The translations under genes and the position numbers were made by a program. Shown in pieces: positions 51,372 through 59,829 of a DNA stretch of 64,000 bases (within the stretch, counting starts at the first letter, position 1; each line of letters starts with the position of its first letter). Origin of the DNA: DASZIT01 sp963819695 (GTDB lineage: Bacteria; Actinomycetota; Acidimicrobiia; Acidimicrobiales; RAAP-2); the NCBI GenBank assembly GCA_963819695.1, contig CAWFXD010000002.1, positions 186,001 to 250,000 of the forward strand. Direction: 5' to 3'. Below the pieces are notes generated by a model that saw nothing but the letters and a program-made list of their open reading frames with translations, was not told the DNA's origin and did not search any database.

Positions 51372-51875
51372 GCGCCCCCCTCTCTCTTCCCAGGTCCAGT
51401 GCGCGGTCCGTGGCCGGGCGGGCCCCGTTTGGCCACGGTGCTGCTGTGGTTGGAGCGACGCACGCTCGAGGCTGAGGCCCGGACCCGCCAGCGCGAGCGT
51501 TGCTCGCCTCCGTCATGCCGGCGCCGGGTCACCGGCCAAGATCGCTTCGGGCGCCCCCTCGAGACTCCGGACGGCCGCTCCACTCCGGTACCGGATTGGA
51601 GGACTTATGGCCCTGTTCGTCTACCCCCGGTTCGGGTCGAATAGAAGGGAGACAGGTTCGCAAACCGTCCAGGCAGGGAGAGAGCCATGAAATATTCCAA
51701 CCGACCACCACCGGGGGATAGAGGGTCGTCGCTCGGCCAGGGTGGATCTCAACCCGTACATGATCGAGGACATCGCTCTGACACTTGAGGAGTTGGAATA
51801 TGCCCGGAGTAATCATCCAATGGTCCTGGTCGCTTCCCGGTAACCGGGGACGAGCGAGCCGCGGAACGAGTGACC
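51372..51875. other. About 500 bp with no convincing full-length gene
   Basis: Between the response regulator and the double USP I see only short open frames. One of 81 residues on the plus strand (51399-51644) contains RFGRPLETPDGRSTPVPDWRTYGPVRLP and could be real or a decayed gene. A 33-residue frame is given separately. A half-site of the DosR-like motif, CCAGGACCATTG on the minus strand, lies at 51818-51829. No hairpin or repeat stands out. Confidence 0.4.
51742..51843 (+). CDS. Possible 33-residue protein or gene remnant
   Basis: From GTG 51742: MDLNPYMIEDIALTLEELEYARSNHPMVLVASR, then TAA. The amphipathic helix and balanced composition look like real coding sequence rather than a G/C-rich shadow. 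The same frame has a stop at 51688-51690 and no ribosome site is visible before GTG, so it may be the end of a broken gene. It is not recognised. Confidence 0.25.
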   Translation: MDLNPYMIEDIALTLEELEYARSNHPMVLVASR

Positions 51876-52922
51876 ATGTCTGACCACCTTCAGCCGATAC
51901 GGATTCAACGCGACGAGAGGACCGTCGTGGTGGGAGTCGACGGCTCAGAACACTCTCGAATGGCGTTGACCTGGGCCGCCGACGAAGCGGCGCGCCGTGG
52001 CGCTCTCCTGAAGATCGTATGTGCCTTCGTCAAGGAACCCAAGAACGTGCCGATCTGGTATGAGCTCGGTTCATTCGGTCTTTCGCCGGCCGAGGCGATT
52101 GTCGACGATGCGTTCGGGCTGGTGGCAACCCGGCACCCCTCGCTGTTGGCGCGGGTTGACATTGCCGAGCAGCCGCCCGCAGCCGCCCTTGCCGATGCCA
52201 GCCGGTCGGCCGACCTGCTGGTGGTCGGTGCACGTGGCCGCGGCGGGTTCAAAGGGCTGATTCTCGGCTCGGTGAGTGACAAATGCATCCAGTACGCCCA
52301 CTGTCCGGTGGCGGTCGTTCGCACCGACCCCGATAAACTTCCGTTGCGGGCGATGCAGCCGCGGATCGTGGTTGGCCTCGATGGATCCCTCGGATCCAGC
52401 CGGGCCCTGCGATGGGCGCTGGGGGAGGCGCAGATCCTCTCGGGGTCGGTGGAGGCCATCCACGCGTGGCAGTACCCTCCCATCGGCACCTTCGTGCTGC
52501 CCCCTGCTCAAGGATACGCGATTGCCGCAAGGGAGATCGTCCAGGCCGCCACCGAGTCCGCGGCGAGGTTGGCACCAGACGTCCCTTTCGAAGTGGACGT
52601 GCGTTTCGATGCCACCGTACCGGCGCTTCTTGACGCGTCCAAAGGAGCACACCTCCTGGTCACCGGGTCGCGAGGTCACGGGGGGTTCAAGGACGCGCTG
52701 CTGGGGTCGATTGCCCATCAATGCGCTCGCCACGCCAGCTGCACCGTGGTCGTGGCCCGATCGTTGGTCCCCGAAGATGACGTGTCCGCGAAGGCACCGT
52801 GCGGTTCGGGCTCCTTGCGATCGACCGAAGATGTCCGCTCTCGAGATTCGGCCTTTTCCACTCCGACCGGTTCGAGTGGTCATCGCATCGAGCGCCGCGT
52901 CGTCCGTCGAGGAGCAATGTAG
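51876..52922 (+). CDS. Tandem-domain universal stress protein
   Basis: A 348-residue protein with two USP domains. Domain 1 starts RTVVVGVDGSEHSRMALTWAADEAARRG and has the nucleotide motif VGARGRGGFKGLILGSVSDKC; domain 2 starts RIVVGLDGSLGSSRALRWALGEAQ and has VTGSRGHGGFKDALLGSIAHQC. Both G-x2-G-x9-G motifs are intact, so ATP binding is likely. The C-terminal 50 residues are basic and disordered (RIERRVVRRGAM). It resembles the double USPs of DosR regulons, such as Rv2005c and Rv2623. Its stop lies at the start of the XRE-PPOX gene, so the two are in one transcript. Confidence 0.9.
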   Translation: MSDHLQPIRIQRDERTVVVGVDGSEHSRMALTWAADEAARRGALLKIVCAFVKEPKNVPIWYELGSFGLSPAEAIVDDAFGLVATRHPSLLARVDIAEQPPAAALADASRSADLLVVGARGRGGFKGLILGSVSDKCIQYAHCPVAVVRTDPDKLPLRAMQPRIVVGLDGSLGSSRALRWALGEAQILSGSVEAIHAWQYPPIGTFVLPPAQGYAIAAREIVQAATESAARLAPDVPFEVDVRFDATVPALLDASKGAHLLVTGSRGHGGFKDALLGSIAHQCARHASCTVVVARSLVPEDDVSAKAPCGSGSLRSTEDVRSRDSAFSTPTGSSGHRIERRVVRRGAM

Positions 52923-53579
52923 ATGAGCACGGTTGGAGACCTTGGGCGTCGGGTGGCTGAGCGCCGCGGCGAGCTCGGACTGACACCTGAAGAGGTTGCC
53001 CGTCGGGCAGGAATGAGTTCGGTCTACGTCCGCGGTGTGGAGTCGAGCCCATCGGCGCAGCTGCCTCTGACCGCACTCATGAGGTTGGCTGCCGCGCTCG
53101 AGACGTCGGTGGACTACATCGAGGGGAGCGGGATGGAGGCGCCTCCGGGAGGGTCGATCCCGGCGGCCCGTCCCAAGCTCGAGTCACTCAGCACGGCCGA
53201 ATCCAAGGCCATGGTTGCACCGGGGGGTGTCGGTCGTTTCGTCTTTTGGGACGACCGCGGACCGGTCGCCCTGCCAGTGAACTATCAGATGTTGGGCGAC
53301 GACATTGTCTTTCGAACCGAATCCAACGCGGCTTGCCTGGCCCATCTCGACGATGAAGCCGTCTCCTTTGAGGTCGACCATGTTGACGAGGCCCTGACCG
53401 AGGGCTGGAGCGTGCTTCTGACCGGAACCAGCCGGGTAATAGCCGATCCGGCCGAACTCGAGCAGTCTCGATCCCTGGACATCGGCCCCTGGGCCGGGGG
53501 CGATCGGGATACCTTCGTGCGCTTGATCCCGCAGGTGGTCACCGGTCGTCGGATCAGACACAGGTCCGCTAGTGAATAG
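52923..53579 (+). CDS. XRE helix-turn-helix fused to a PPOX-fold domain
   Basis: A 218-residue two-domain protein. The N-terminus (about residues 4-68) is an XRE/Cro domain: RVAERRGELGLTPEEVARRAGMSSVYVRGVESSP with the helix-turn-helix. After a Pro-rich linker, residues about 90-210 are a split-barrel PPOX domain, VGRFVFWDDRGPVALPVNYQMLGDDIVFRTE and FEVDHVDEALTEGWSVLLTGTSRVI, like the free-standing PPOX at 45.5 kb. A DNA-binding protein with a flavin or F420 sensor domain would couple transcription to redox state. Such fusions exist in mycobacteria and Streptomyces but their ligands are mostly unknown. Confidence 0.83.
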   Translation: MSTVGDLGRRVAERRGELGLTPEEVARRAGMSSVYVRGVESSPSAQLPLTALMRLAAALETSVDYIEGSGMEAPPGGSIPAARPKLESLSTAESKAMVAPGGVGRFVFWDDRGPVALPVNYQMLGDDIVFRTESNAACLAHLDDEAVSFEVDHVDEALTEGWSVLLTGTSRVIADPAELEQSRSLDIGPWAGGDRDTFVRLIPQVVTGRRIRHRSASE

Positions 53580-54207
53580 CACGGCAAGCGCGAGTGCACT
53601 GGCAGGTCAGCCCGGTCGCTATCCGACTGAGTTGGCGCGCGACGTGGAGACGAGGGACGGAAGGATCGTCCACCTACGACCGATCCAACCCGAAGACGAA
53701 AAGCGGCTGATGGAATTCCACCAGCGTCTTTCGCTGCGTTCGGTCTATCGTCGGTTCTTCTTTGTGCATCCAAAACTCTCGGCCACCGAGACCGAACATT
53801 TCACCCATGTCGACTATGTCAACCGACTGGCTCTCGTCGTCGAACACGATGGCCAACTGGTCGCGGTGGGACGCTATGACCGGACCCCTGGTACAACTGA
53901 GGCCGAAGTTGCATTTGTGGTCGCCGACGAGTTTCAGCACCACGGGCTCGGGATGATTCTGCTGGAAGATCTGGCCGACGCCGCCCTGAAGAACGGAATC
54001 ACCGCGTTTGTCGCCCAGACGCTGGCCGAGAACCACGACATGCTCGGCGTATTCAAGAACTCGGGCTTCCACGTCACGTCGACCCGGGAGTTTGGGACGG
54101 TCAACCTGCGGTTTTCGATCGAACCCGACGACGCCTATCGGTCAGCGTGCGCACACCGCCGTGATTCCCAGCACCTGGACGAGCAATCCGGCACCTTGCC
54201 ATGTTGA
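53572..54207 (+). CDS. GNAT-family protein acetyltransferase, PatA-like
   Basis: A 211-residue GNAT enzyme. The N-terminal extension (ARDVETRDGRIVHLRPIQPEDEKRLMEFHQRLSLRSVYRRFFFVHPKL) and the acetyl-CoA binding EFQHHGLGMILLEDLADAALKNG and NHDMLGVFKNSGFHV pattern match the catalytic domain of the mycobacterial cAMP-regulated lysine acetyltransferase (Rv0998/MSMEG_5458), but the cyclic-nucleotide domain is absent. In mycobacteria that enzyme acetylates a universal stress protein and acyl-CoA synthetases. Here the gene lies in one operon with two USP genes and a deacetylase gene. GTG 53572 overlaps the XRE-PPOX gene by 8 bp. Confidence 0.82.
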   Translation: MNSTASASALAGQPGRYPTELARDVETRDGRIVHLRPIQPEDEKRLMEFHQRLSLRSVYRRFFFVHPKLSATETEHFTHVDYVNRLALVVEHDGQLVAVGRYDRTPGTTEAEVAFVVADEFQHHGLGMILLEDLADAALKNGITAFVAQTLAENHDMLGVFKNSGFHVTSTREFGTVNLRFSIEPDDAYRSACAHRRDSQHLDEQSGTLPC

Positions 54208-55247
54208 TCCTCAGTGGTCCGGTGGGCCAATCCGAGCACGAGGACGACGGCCACCCCGAACGGCCAGAACGGGTGGCGGCCGTGATGGCCGGGATTGACG
54301 ACCTGCAACTGGGTACTGATCTGCACATGCTGGCGCCCCGCGAGGCGGAGACGGCGCAATTGGCGCGGGTACACGACCCCGCTTATCTCGAAGAATTGGC
54401 CGCCTTCTGCGAGAACGGCGGCGGCGACCTCGATCCCGACACCTATGCCAAGCCCGACTCATGGACCGCGGCCCGTCAAGCAGCCGGAGCCGGCCTTGCC
54501 GCGGTGGAATCGCTCAGGAGGGGATTAGGAGACGTCGCATTCGTCGCCGCCCGCCCGCCGGGCCATCACGCCCTGCCGGACCGAGCCATGGGCTTCTGCC
54601 TCCTCAACAACATCGCCATTTCGGCGGCGGCGCTCGTCGATGAAGGAGAGCGCGTCTTGATCGTCGACTGGGATGTACATCATGGCAACGGCACCCAGGC
54701 AATCTTCTGGGATGAACCGAATGTCCTGTACGTGTCGACCCACCAGTGGCCGCTGTTCCCCGGCACCGGAGCGGCCACTGAGATCGGTGGACCGAACGCC
54801 CTGGGAAGAACGGTCAATATTCCCCTCCGGGCCGGAGCCACCGGCGACATCGTGCGGCAGGCGATCGACCAGGTAGCGCTTCCGGCGATCGAGGACTTCG
54901 ATCCGACCTGGGTTCTCGTCTCGGCCGGATTTGATGCCCATCGAGCCGATCCATTGGCCGAGCTGGCCCTGTCAAGTGGCGATTTTGCTGACCTGGCCAA
55001 GACGGTAGCCAGCTTCGCGCCACGGACAGGGCGACTGGTGCTCTTTCTCGAGGGTGGTTACGACCTCGGGGCTCTGCGGAAATCGGTTGCCGGCAGCTTG
55101 GGGTCCCTTCTCGGCGATTCTCACCCGTCAGAAGGCCCGACGTTTGGCGGCCCGGGAACCGAGATGGTGAGCCAGGTCCGGGCCCAACGCCGAGAAGCGC
55201 TCTGTCGGGCTTGGCGGCTGGCTCCCTCCGAGAGGCGGGTCCGATGA
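54201..55247 (+). CDS. HDAC-family deacetylase (AcuC-like)
   Basis: A 348-residue class II-like histone deacetylase superfamily protein. Catalytic motifs are AARPPGHHALPDRAMGFCLLNN (His pair about residues 121-122), LIVDWDVHHGNGTQAIFW (Zn-binding Asp and His near 156-158), LVSAGFDAHRADPL (Zn-binding Asp near 244) and LEGGYDLGAL. All metal and catalytic residues are intact. It removes acetyl groups from lysine or from polyamines. It overlaps the acetyltransferase gene by 7 bp and the next USP gene by ATGA, so all are translated together. It is a plausible counterpart of the acetyltransferase. Confidence 0.88.
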   Translation: MLILSGPVGQSEHEDDGHPERPERVAAVMAGIDDLQLGTDLHMLAPREAETAQLARVHDPAYLEELAAFCENGGGDLDPDTYAKPDSWTAARQAAGAGLAAVESLRRGLGDVAFVAARPPGHHALPDRAMGFCLLNNIAISAAALVDEGERVLIVDWDVHHGNGTQAIFWDEPNVLYVSTHQWPLFPGTGAATEIGGPNALGRTVNIPLRAGATGDIVRQAIDQVALPAIEDFDPTWVLVSAGFDAHRADPLAELALSSGDFADLAKTVASFAPRTGRLVLFLEGGYDLGALRKSVAGSLGSLLGDSHPSEGPTFGGPGTEMVSQVRAQRREALCRAWRLAPSERRVR

Positions 55248-55693
55248 ATCCGGTCGAGAGGATCGCGGTTGGATTCGACGGCTCGCCCGATGCGGAAGCG
55301 GCGGTGCGCTGGGCCATGACTCTGGCGAAGCAGACCGAAGCAGAGGTGATCGTCGTCCATGCCGTCGGTTTGCTCGAACACGCCGCCGATCGAGGGTGGA
55401 CTGAGCTCGAGGAAGCCGTAACGAGGCTTACCGGTGAGTGTGCGATCGAACCGGCACGGGTCCGATGGCATGTTGGGAATGGAGATCCATGCTCAGTGAT
55501 GCTCCGAGCTGGAGCCGGGGATTCCGTAGCCGCCGACCTGTTGGTTGTCGGGTCCCGGGGACATCACGCACACCCCGGAATGCTCCTGGGCAGCACCAGT
55601 CTCGAGCTGGCGGAGCATTCCGCGGTTCCCGTGGTGATCGTACCCATAGAGAAGCCGGCGATGATGCCGGCTCATAGTTCCCCGCCTCGATAG
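55244..55693 (+). CDS. Universal stress protein
   Basis: A 149-residue single USP. It begins MNPVERIAVGFDGSPDAEAAVRWAMTLAKQTEAEV and has the nucleotide motif VGSRGHHAHPGMLLGSTSLEL, where the third Gly-x-Gly spacing is kept but His residues replace some small ones. It follows the HDAC gene with an ATGA overlap and ends the operon that begins with the double USP. Role as above for this family; ATP binding is likely but not certain. Confidence 0.86.
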   Translation: MNPVERIAVGFDGSPDAEAAVRWAMTLAKQTEAEVIVVHAVGLLEHAADRGWTELEEAVTRLTGECAIEPARVRWHVGNGDPCSVMLRAGAGDSVAADLLVVGSRGHHAHPGMLLGSTSLELAEHSAVPVVIVPIEKPAMMPAHSSPPR

Positions 55694-55936
55694 CCCTTCC
55701 GAGAATGCGGTGATGATGTCAGCGGTACATAACACGGTTCGCCGGATCGGCCGTCCCCTCGGGTGGCGTCGCTGCCAAGACGTCACCCTTGGGAGCGGTC
55801 GTCCGACGTTGGTCATCGGCTCAGAGGCGGGCGGATTCTTCGGCCAACGTGCCAGTCCTCATGGATCCAGCACCCGGTTGGGCATGGGCCAGGGCCGGGG
55901 GTCCAACTCCGGTCCTGCCGCGATGGTCCGGCGGCC
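55694..55936. other. Convergent gap, nothing recognised
   Basis: The 243 bp between the USP stop and the end of the hydrogenase-associated operon on the opposite strand hold no gene with convincing codon use and no strong hairpin. Confidence 0.4.
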
Positions 55937-56776
55937 TCAGGCGCCGCACACCGCGGCAGGACCCGGCACAGCCGGCGAATTGGCGGAATCCAGGTTCCGG
56001 TTGGTGCAGTACTGCAGCCAGGCGAGAGACGACGGAGAAAGGCGGTCGCACACCCAGTCCCAGTGAAGCGACACGATGTCCCCGGGTCGGAGGTCTCCGA
56101 CGAAGCCCACGCCGTCGAGGCTCCGGCGGGCCTGCTCGATCCGGACGGGACCGAGCATCAGGCGGGATCCATCGAAGGTCAGGGCCCGGCTGGCCACCGC
56201 GACCAGATCCCCGGATACCGCCTCGACCCGCCCCCACCGGATGCGGCATCGGTCGAGTACCTCCATGGGTGGCCCGTCCACCCCGGATCGAAGAAGCCCG
56301 AGCCAGGGATAGACGGCAAAGACATGGAAACTGTGCTGGGGAACACCGCCCCCGGGAACCGCGGCGATCAACGAATCGAAGCGCCGGCCGGCCCGGCGCT
56401 CGAACCGGTCACTCAGCGAGTCCATCAGGGCCGACGCAGGCACCCGGGCCAGCAGGGAATTTCCCACCCAATAGGCCTCGACGACGCGCCGGTCCAGAGG
56501 GTCACGAATGCCGTTGCACGCGGCCAGCAGTTGGAGGTAGGGCCACGCTCCTTCGAATCGGGCCGCCAGGTGCCCGAGGCCGACGACGTCGGTTCCTTCG
56601 GCGGCCGCCCCGAGCAGAGCGGAGGGATCCCCGGGTCCGCAGTAGCCGAGGGAGTTGGGGGGATAGGCGTACCGGGCGAAGAGGACCGGGCCCGGGGTCG
56701 AAGCCTCGGTCCACCGGTCCCCGTCGCGATCGGTGAGATCGGTGGTCTGTTGGCAGTCGGTGGCCGAGTGGATCAT
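55937..56776 (-). CDS. DUF6390-like hydrogenase-cluster protein
   Basis: A 279-residue protein without a recognised catalytic motif. It contains FARYAYPPNSLGYCGPGD near the start, LGHLAARFEGAWPYLQLLAACNGI, YWVGNSLLARVPA, FHVFAVYPWLGLLRSG and a late HWDWVCDRLSPSSLAWLQYCTNRNL. I believe this is the DUF6390 family, known almost only from actinobacterial NiFe hydrogenase clusters. It overlaps the DMT-type transporter gene by ATGA and ends the hydrogenase operon. A role in hydrogenase assembly or localisation is inferred from context only. Confidence 0.65.
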   Translation of the reverse strand: MIHSATDCQQTTDLTDRDGDRWTEASTPGPVLFARYAYPPNSLGYCGPGDPSALLGAAAEGTDVVGLGHLAARFEGAWPYLQLLAACNGIRDPLDRRVVEAYWVGNSLLARVPASALMDSLSDRFERRAGRRFDSLIAAVPGGGVPQHSFHVFAVYPWLGLLRSGVDGPPMEVLDRCRIRWGRVEAVSGDLVAVASRALTFDGSRLMLGPVRIEQARRSLDGVGFVGDLRPGDIVSLHWDWVCDRLSPSSLAWLQYCTNRNLDSANSPAVPGPAAVCGA

Positions 56777-57822
56777 CCAGCCAACGCCTTGTTCCGCGGG
56801 AAACGGGGATGGCGCAGGCCCATCCAGACGACGGTGCCGGCCCCGATCGTGACGAGCGCCAGTCCGACGGCCTGGGGCGCCAAGGACCTGGTGCCTGCGG
56901 CTGCCTGGAGGAGGGCGGTCACCAACGCGCTACCCACCAGGATGGAGGTCACATCGAGGACTCGGGCCCGGGTCAGCGCGGTCATCCAGGTGGCGACGTA
57001 GGCGGCCAGCAGCAACCCGGTGAGGATGGCCCAGCCGACCTGCGCGGCGTCGAGTGCGGCCAGGGCGCGCAGCGAGCCGGACGCCGCCAGGTAGCCGACC
57101 AGGGCGATGGCACCCACGCCCATGCGGACGAGCGAAATGCTGGCCGGCGCCACCCGGCGAAGCAGAACCTTGGCCAGGACAACCTCGATTGCCCAGAGAA
57201 CGGAGGACGATAGGACGAGCAGTTGCCCGCGGGAAGGGGCCAGGTGGCCGACGCCCCCGGCCACCACCACCTCGCCCACCACCAGCAGGGCGATGGCGGC
57301 CCAGTTCCACCAGTGCGTTCGCTCGTGGAGGAAGGAAACGGCCAGCACCGCCACCCAGATGACCAGGGTGTCCCGCCCGAAGGCCGCCGGAGTCGCGGTG
57401 GTGTCAGCCAGTCCGTCGAAGAACAGCACAAAGGCCAGACCGCCGCCCACGATGCCGACATAGGCCAGGCCGAGCCACGGCAGCAGACCCCCCGCACCCA
57501 GCGCCCGCCGTCTCGTCACCGGGACGGCATCCTCGCGCTCCACGGACACGAATCGGGCTGCCGCGGAGCCGGGCCACCGTCGCCGGACCTGCCAGGCGCC
57601 GAGAGCGCACCCGGCCAATACCACCGCGGCCACCAGGTTCTTGGCCGTGGTGTACACCGCCGGTGCCCGAACGGCATGCACGCCGTAGCTGTTGACGAAG
57701 ACCGACAACCCGCTGATCAGTGCGGTGATGCCGGCCACCACCACACCTGGCAGCCGGGCCCTTCCCGCGGTCGTCAACCCGCCGCCGCTGGTTTCCTCTG
57801 CGGCAGCCCGGTGGCCGGTCAT
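56773..57822 (-). CDS. EamA/DMT-type membrane transporter
   Basis: A 349-residue protein with about 10 hydrophobic helices in two EamA-like repeats. AGITALISGLSVFVNSYGVHAVRAPAVYTTAKNL is the first segment and WAIEVVLAKVLLRRVAPASISLVRMGVGAIALV the second, typical of the drug/metabolite transporter superfamily. It overlaps HypC on one side and the DUF6390-like gene on the other by 4 bp. Its placement in the operon suggests transport of a hydrogenase-related metal or cofactor, but DMT proteins are very diverse and this is a guess. Confidence 0.75.
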   Translation of the reverse strand: MTGHRAAAEETSGGGLTTAGRARLPGVVVAGITALISGLSVFVNSYGVHAVRAPAVYTTAKNLVAAVVLAGCALGAWQVRRRWPGSAAARFVSVEREDAVPVTRRRALGAGGLLPWLGLAYVGIVGGGLAFVLFFDGLADTTATPAAFGRDTLVIWVAVLAVSFLHERTHWWNWAAIALLVVGEVVVAGGVGHLAPSRGQLLVLSSSVLWAIEVVLAKVLLRRVAPASISLVRMGVGAIALVGYLAASGSLRALAALDAAQVGWAILTGLLLAAYVATWMTALTRARVLDVTSILVGSALVTALLQAAAGTRSLAPQAVGLALVTIGAGTVVWMGLRHPRFPRNKALAG

Positions 57823-58049
57823 GTTCCGACCGCTCCTGACCGTCGTAGCTCGGCCGCCACCGCTTCTGCCTCCGTGGCGTCGACCCGGTCGATGGCATAG
57901 CCGCTGTGGACCACGAGCCAGTCTCCGGTGGTGGGCGGCAGCCCGTCGAGGGCGAGCAGCGAGACGCGGTGGACGGTCCCGTCGATATCCTCCACGTCGA
58001 CGGCATCATCGCCCTCGGCTACCACCCGGTGTAAACGGCTCACGCACAT
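57819..58049 (-). CDS. hypC: Hydrogenase maturation chaperone HypC/HupF
   Basis: A 76-residue protein that starts MCVSRLHRVV; Cys2 is the conserved residue that carries the Fe(CN)2CO group and binds the large subunit. The remaining sequence (VEDIDGTVHRVSLLALDGLPPTTGDWLVVHSGYAIDRVDATEA) is the usual OB-like fold. It delivers the iron centre to the hydrogenase large subunit with HypD, which is not in the window. It overlaps the protease gene by 10 bp. Confidence 0.9.
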   Translation of the reverse strand: MCVSRLHRVVAEGDDAVDVEDIDGTVHRVSLLALDGLPPTTGDWLVVHSGYAIDRVDATEAEAVAAELRRSGAVGT

Positions 58050-58528
58050 GTTCGGACCTCGCTGATCAACTCGACGACGCGCTGGACGGCTCCCGGCAAG
58101 GCGGCCCCGACCGCCGGGCTCAAACCCACGCCCCGGCCGAAGTCCTCCCCCTCGATGCCCACGACCACCACTCGGTCGGGGGCGTGGCCAACCGCCCGGG
58201 CGAGGCGGAGCACCCCAGCCAGCCCGATCCCGTGGGTGCTGGTTCCGCCGGCGCGGTGTCCGGGGCCCACGCCATCGATGCCGGCCGCCAGATCGACGAC
58301 CCGCAGGGTTCCCGGCGCTTCACCGGATCGGACCGCATCGACGACGATGGCCAGATCGGCGCCGTCCCAGGCCCCGAGGAGATCGAGGGGGTCGGTCAGC
58401 GGTCCGATGTCATTGCCGATTCCGGCCTCTTCGATGGCCCGCGCGGCGATCAGCGGGCCGGCGCCATCGTCGCGGCGGTGCTCGCTCCCGAGGCCGGCCA
58501 CCACCACCCGAGCGCCCTGGCCGGTCAT
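58040..58528 (-). CDS. NiFe hydrogenase maturation protease
   Basis: A 162-residue protease of the HybD/HycI family. VVAGLGSEHRRDDGAGPLIAARAIEEAG carries the conserved early acidic residue that senses nickel, IVVDAVRSG the second Asp and STHGIGLAGVLRLA the late His. It trims the C-terminus of the hydrogenase large subunit after nickel insertion. Its ATG overlaps the stop codon of the large subunit gene, so it is made together with its substrate. The large subunit here has a nine-residue tail after the last His that would be removed. Confidence 0.85.
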   Translation of the reverse strand: MTGQGARVVVAGLGSEHRRDDGAGPLIAARAIEEAGIGNDIGPLTDPLDLLGAWDGADLAIVVDAVRSGEAPGTLRVVDLAAGIDGVGPGHRAGGTSTHGIGLAGVLRLARAVGHAPDRVVVVGIEGEDFGRGVGLSPAVGAALPGAVQRVVELISEVRTCA

Positions 58529-59829
58529 GCTGTCAGCACCGAAACGTCGAGGAAGTGGGCAGCACAGGAGATGCAGGGGTCGTGGTTGCGGACCGCCTGC
58601 TCGCAACGCCATTGGAGGTCATCGTCGGCCAGGTCGAGCCCGCCTTGGACGACCCGGCGGAGGTCGGCCTCGATGGTGAGCTGGTTCTGTGAGGTAGGCG
58701 GCATGATTCGAGCCTGGAGGATGGTGCCATCCTCGTCGATCTCGTAGCTGTGGAGGAGGAGGCCGCGAGGCGCCTCGGTCACGCCGGTGCCGACTCCCCG
58801 GCGCGGCCGGACTTCGATGGCGGGGGGATCGGGGGGAGCGTAGGCCTCGACCAACGCCAATGCCTCGTCACAGGCGAACACCAGCTCCACCGAACGCACC
58901 ACGATGCTCTGGAACGGATTGGAGCACACCGGGCCAAGCCCGGCTCCGGCCGCCGCCTGGGCGGCGATTGAGGGGAGCGCGCCGGAGTTGAGGGCGTAGC
59001 GCGCCAGGGGTCCGGTGAGGTACGGGTCACGGCCACCCAGTCGGGCATGGAGCGCGGTGGAGCGGGCCACCTGCTCTTCGACCGCCAGATCGCCGAATTC
59101 GGCCGGGCTCACGTCCAGTCCCTCCGAGGAAGAGGGCCGGCCCCGTTCGATGGGGTACCGGTCGTCGTCTCGCAGGGCCACGAAGCGGTAGTTGCCGGGC
59201 ACGTCAGGGATGTCGAACTCGGAGACCCAGGCAACCGTGGCCAGGGCGGCATCGCGGGCCCGACGCAGGGGCTCGGCCAGGGCGGCCACCGCGTCGGGGT
59301 CCGGGGCGCGGTAGAAGCCGCCCACCCGGACATTGACCGGGTGGATGGCTCGACCCCCGACGGTCGCCATGATCAGATTGCCGATGCGTTTCAGGTCGAG
59401 TCCCCGCTCCACCGCGCCGCGGTCACGCTCGGCAAGCTCCACCGCGTCGGCACAGCCGAGGAAGTCCGGCGCGTGGAGGAGGTAGACGTGGAGGGCGTGA
59501 CTCTGGATCCACTCCCCGCAGTAGAGGAGCCGTCTCAGGGATGCCACCCGTTCGTCGACAGTGACGCCGCAGGCGTCCTCCATCGCCGCGCAGGCGCTCA
59601 TCTGATAGGCAACCGGACAGATGCCACAGATGCGAGCGGTGATGTCCGGCGCCTCGGTGAAGTGTCGTCCCACCAACAGGGCCTCGAAGTAGCGGGGTGG
59701 CTCGAAGATCTCGAGGGCGACGTCGGTGACCGTGCCGTCGTGCACGACGACCCGAAGCGAACCTTCTCCCTCCACTCGGGACAGGCCCTCGACGCCGATG
59801 GTGCGGCGCGAACCGGACCCGTGGCTCAT
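58525..59829 (-). CDS. NiFe hydrogenase large (alpha) subunit, group 3b-like
   Basis: A 434-residue catalytic subunit. The N-terminal nickel-binding motif is ARICGICPVAYQMSAC (C68 and C71) and the C-terminal one is NHDPCISCAAH (C419 and C422), so all four nickel ligands are present. The nine residues after the last His (FLDVSVLTA) are the maturation peptide. The short L2 motif and lack of group 1 features fit the soluble group 3b bidirectional enzymes (sulfhydrogenases), which couple NADPH with H2. It overlaps both the small subunit and protease genes by ATGA. Confidence 0.9.
   Translation of the reverse strand: MSHGSGSRRTIGVEGLSRVEGEGSLRVVVHDGTVTDVALEIFEPPRYFEALLVGRHFTEAPDITARICGICPVAYQMSACAAMEDACGVTVDERVASLRRLLYCGEWIQSHALHVYLLHAPDFLGCADAVELAERDRGAVERGLDLKRIGNLIMATVGGRAIHPVNVRVGGFYRAPDPDAVAALAEPLRRARDAALATVAWVSEFDIPDVPGNYRFVALRDDDRYPIERGRPSSSEGLDVSPAEFGDLAVEEQVARSTALHARLGGRDPYLTGPLARYALNSGALPSIAAQAAAGAGLGPVCSNPFQSIVVRSVELVFACDEALALVEAYAPPDPPAIEVRPRRGVGTGVTEAPRGLLLHSYEIDEDGTILQARIMPPTSQNQLTIEADLRRVVQGGLDLADDDLQWRCEQAVRNHDPCISCAAHFLDVSVLTA

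Noticed and set aside
55710..56066. A 118-codon plus-strand frame after the last USP gene
   Set aside because: It has no ribosome site or known motif and its second half is antisense to the DUF6390-like gene.
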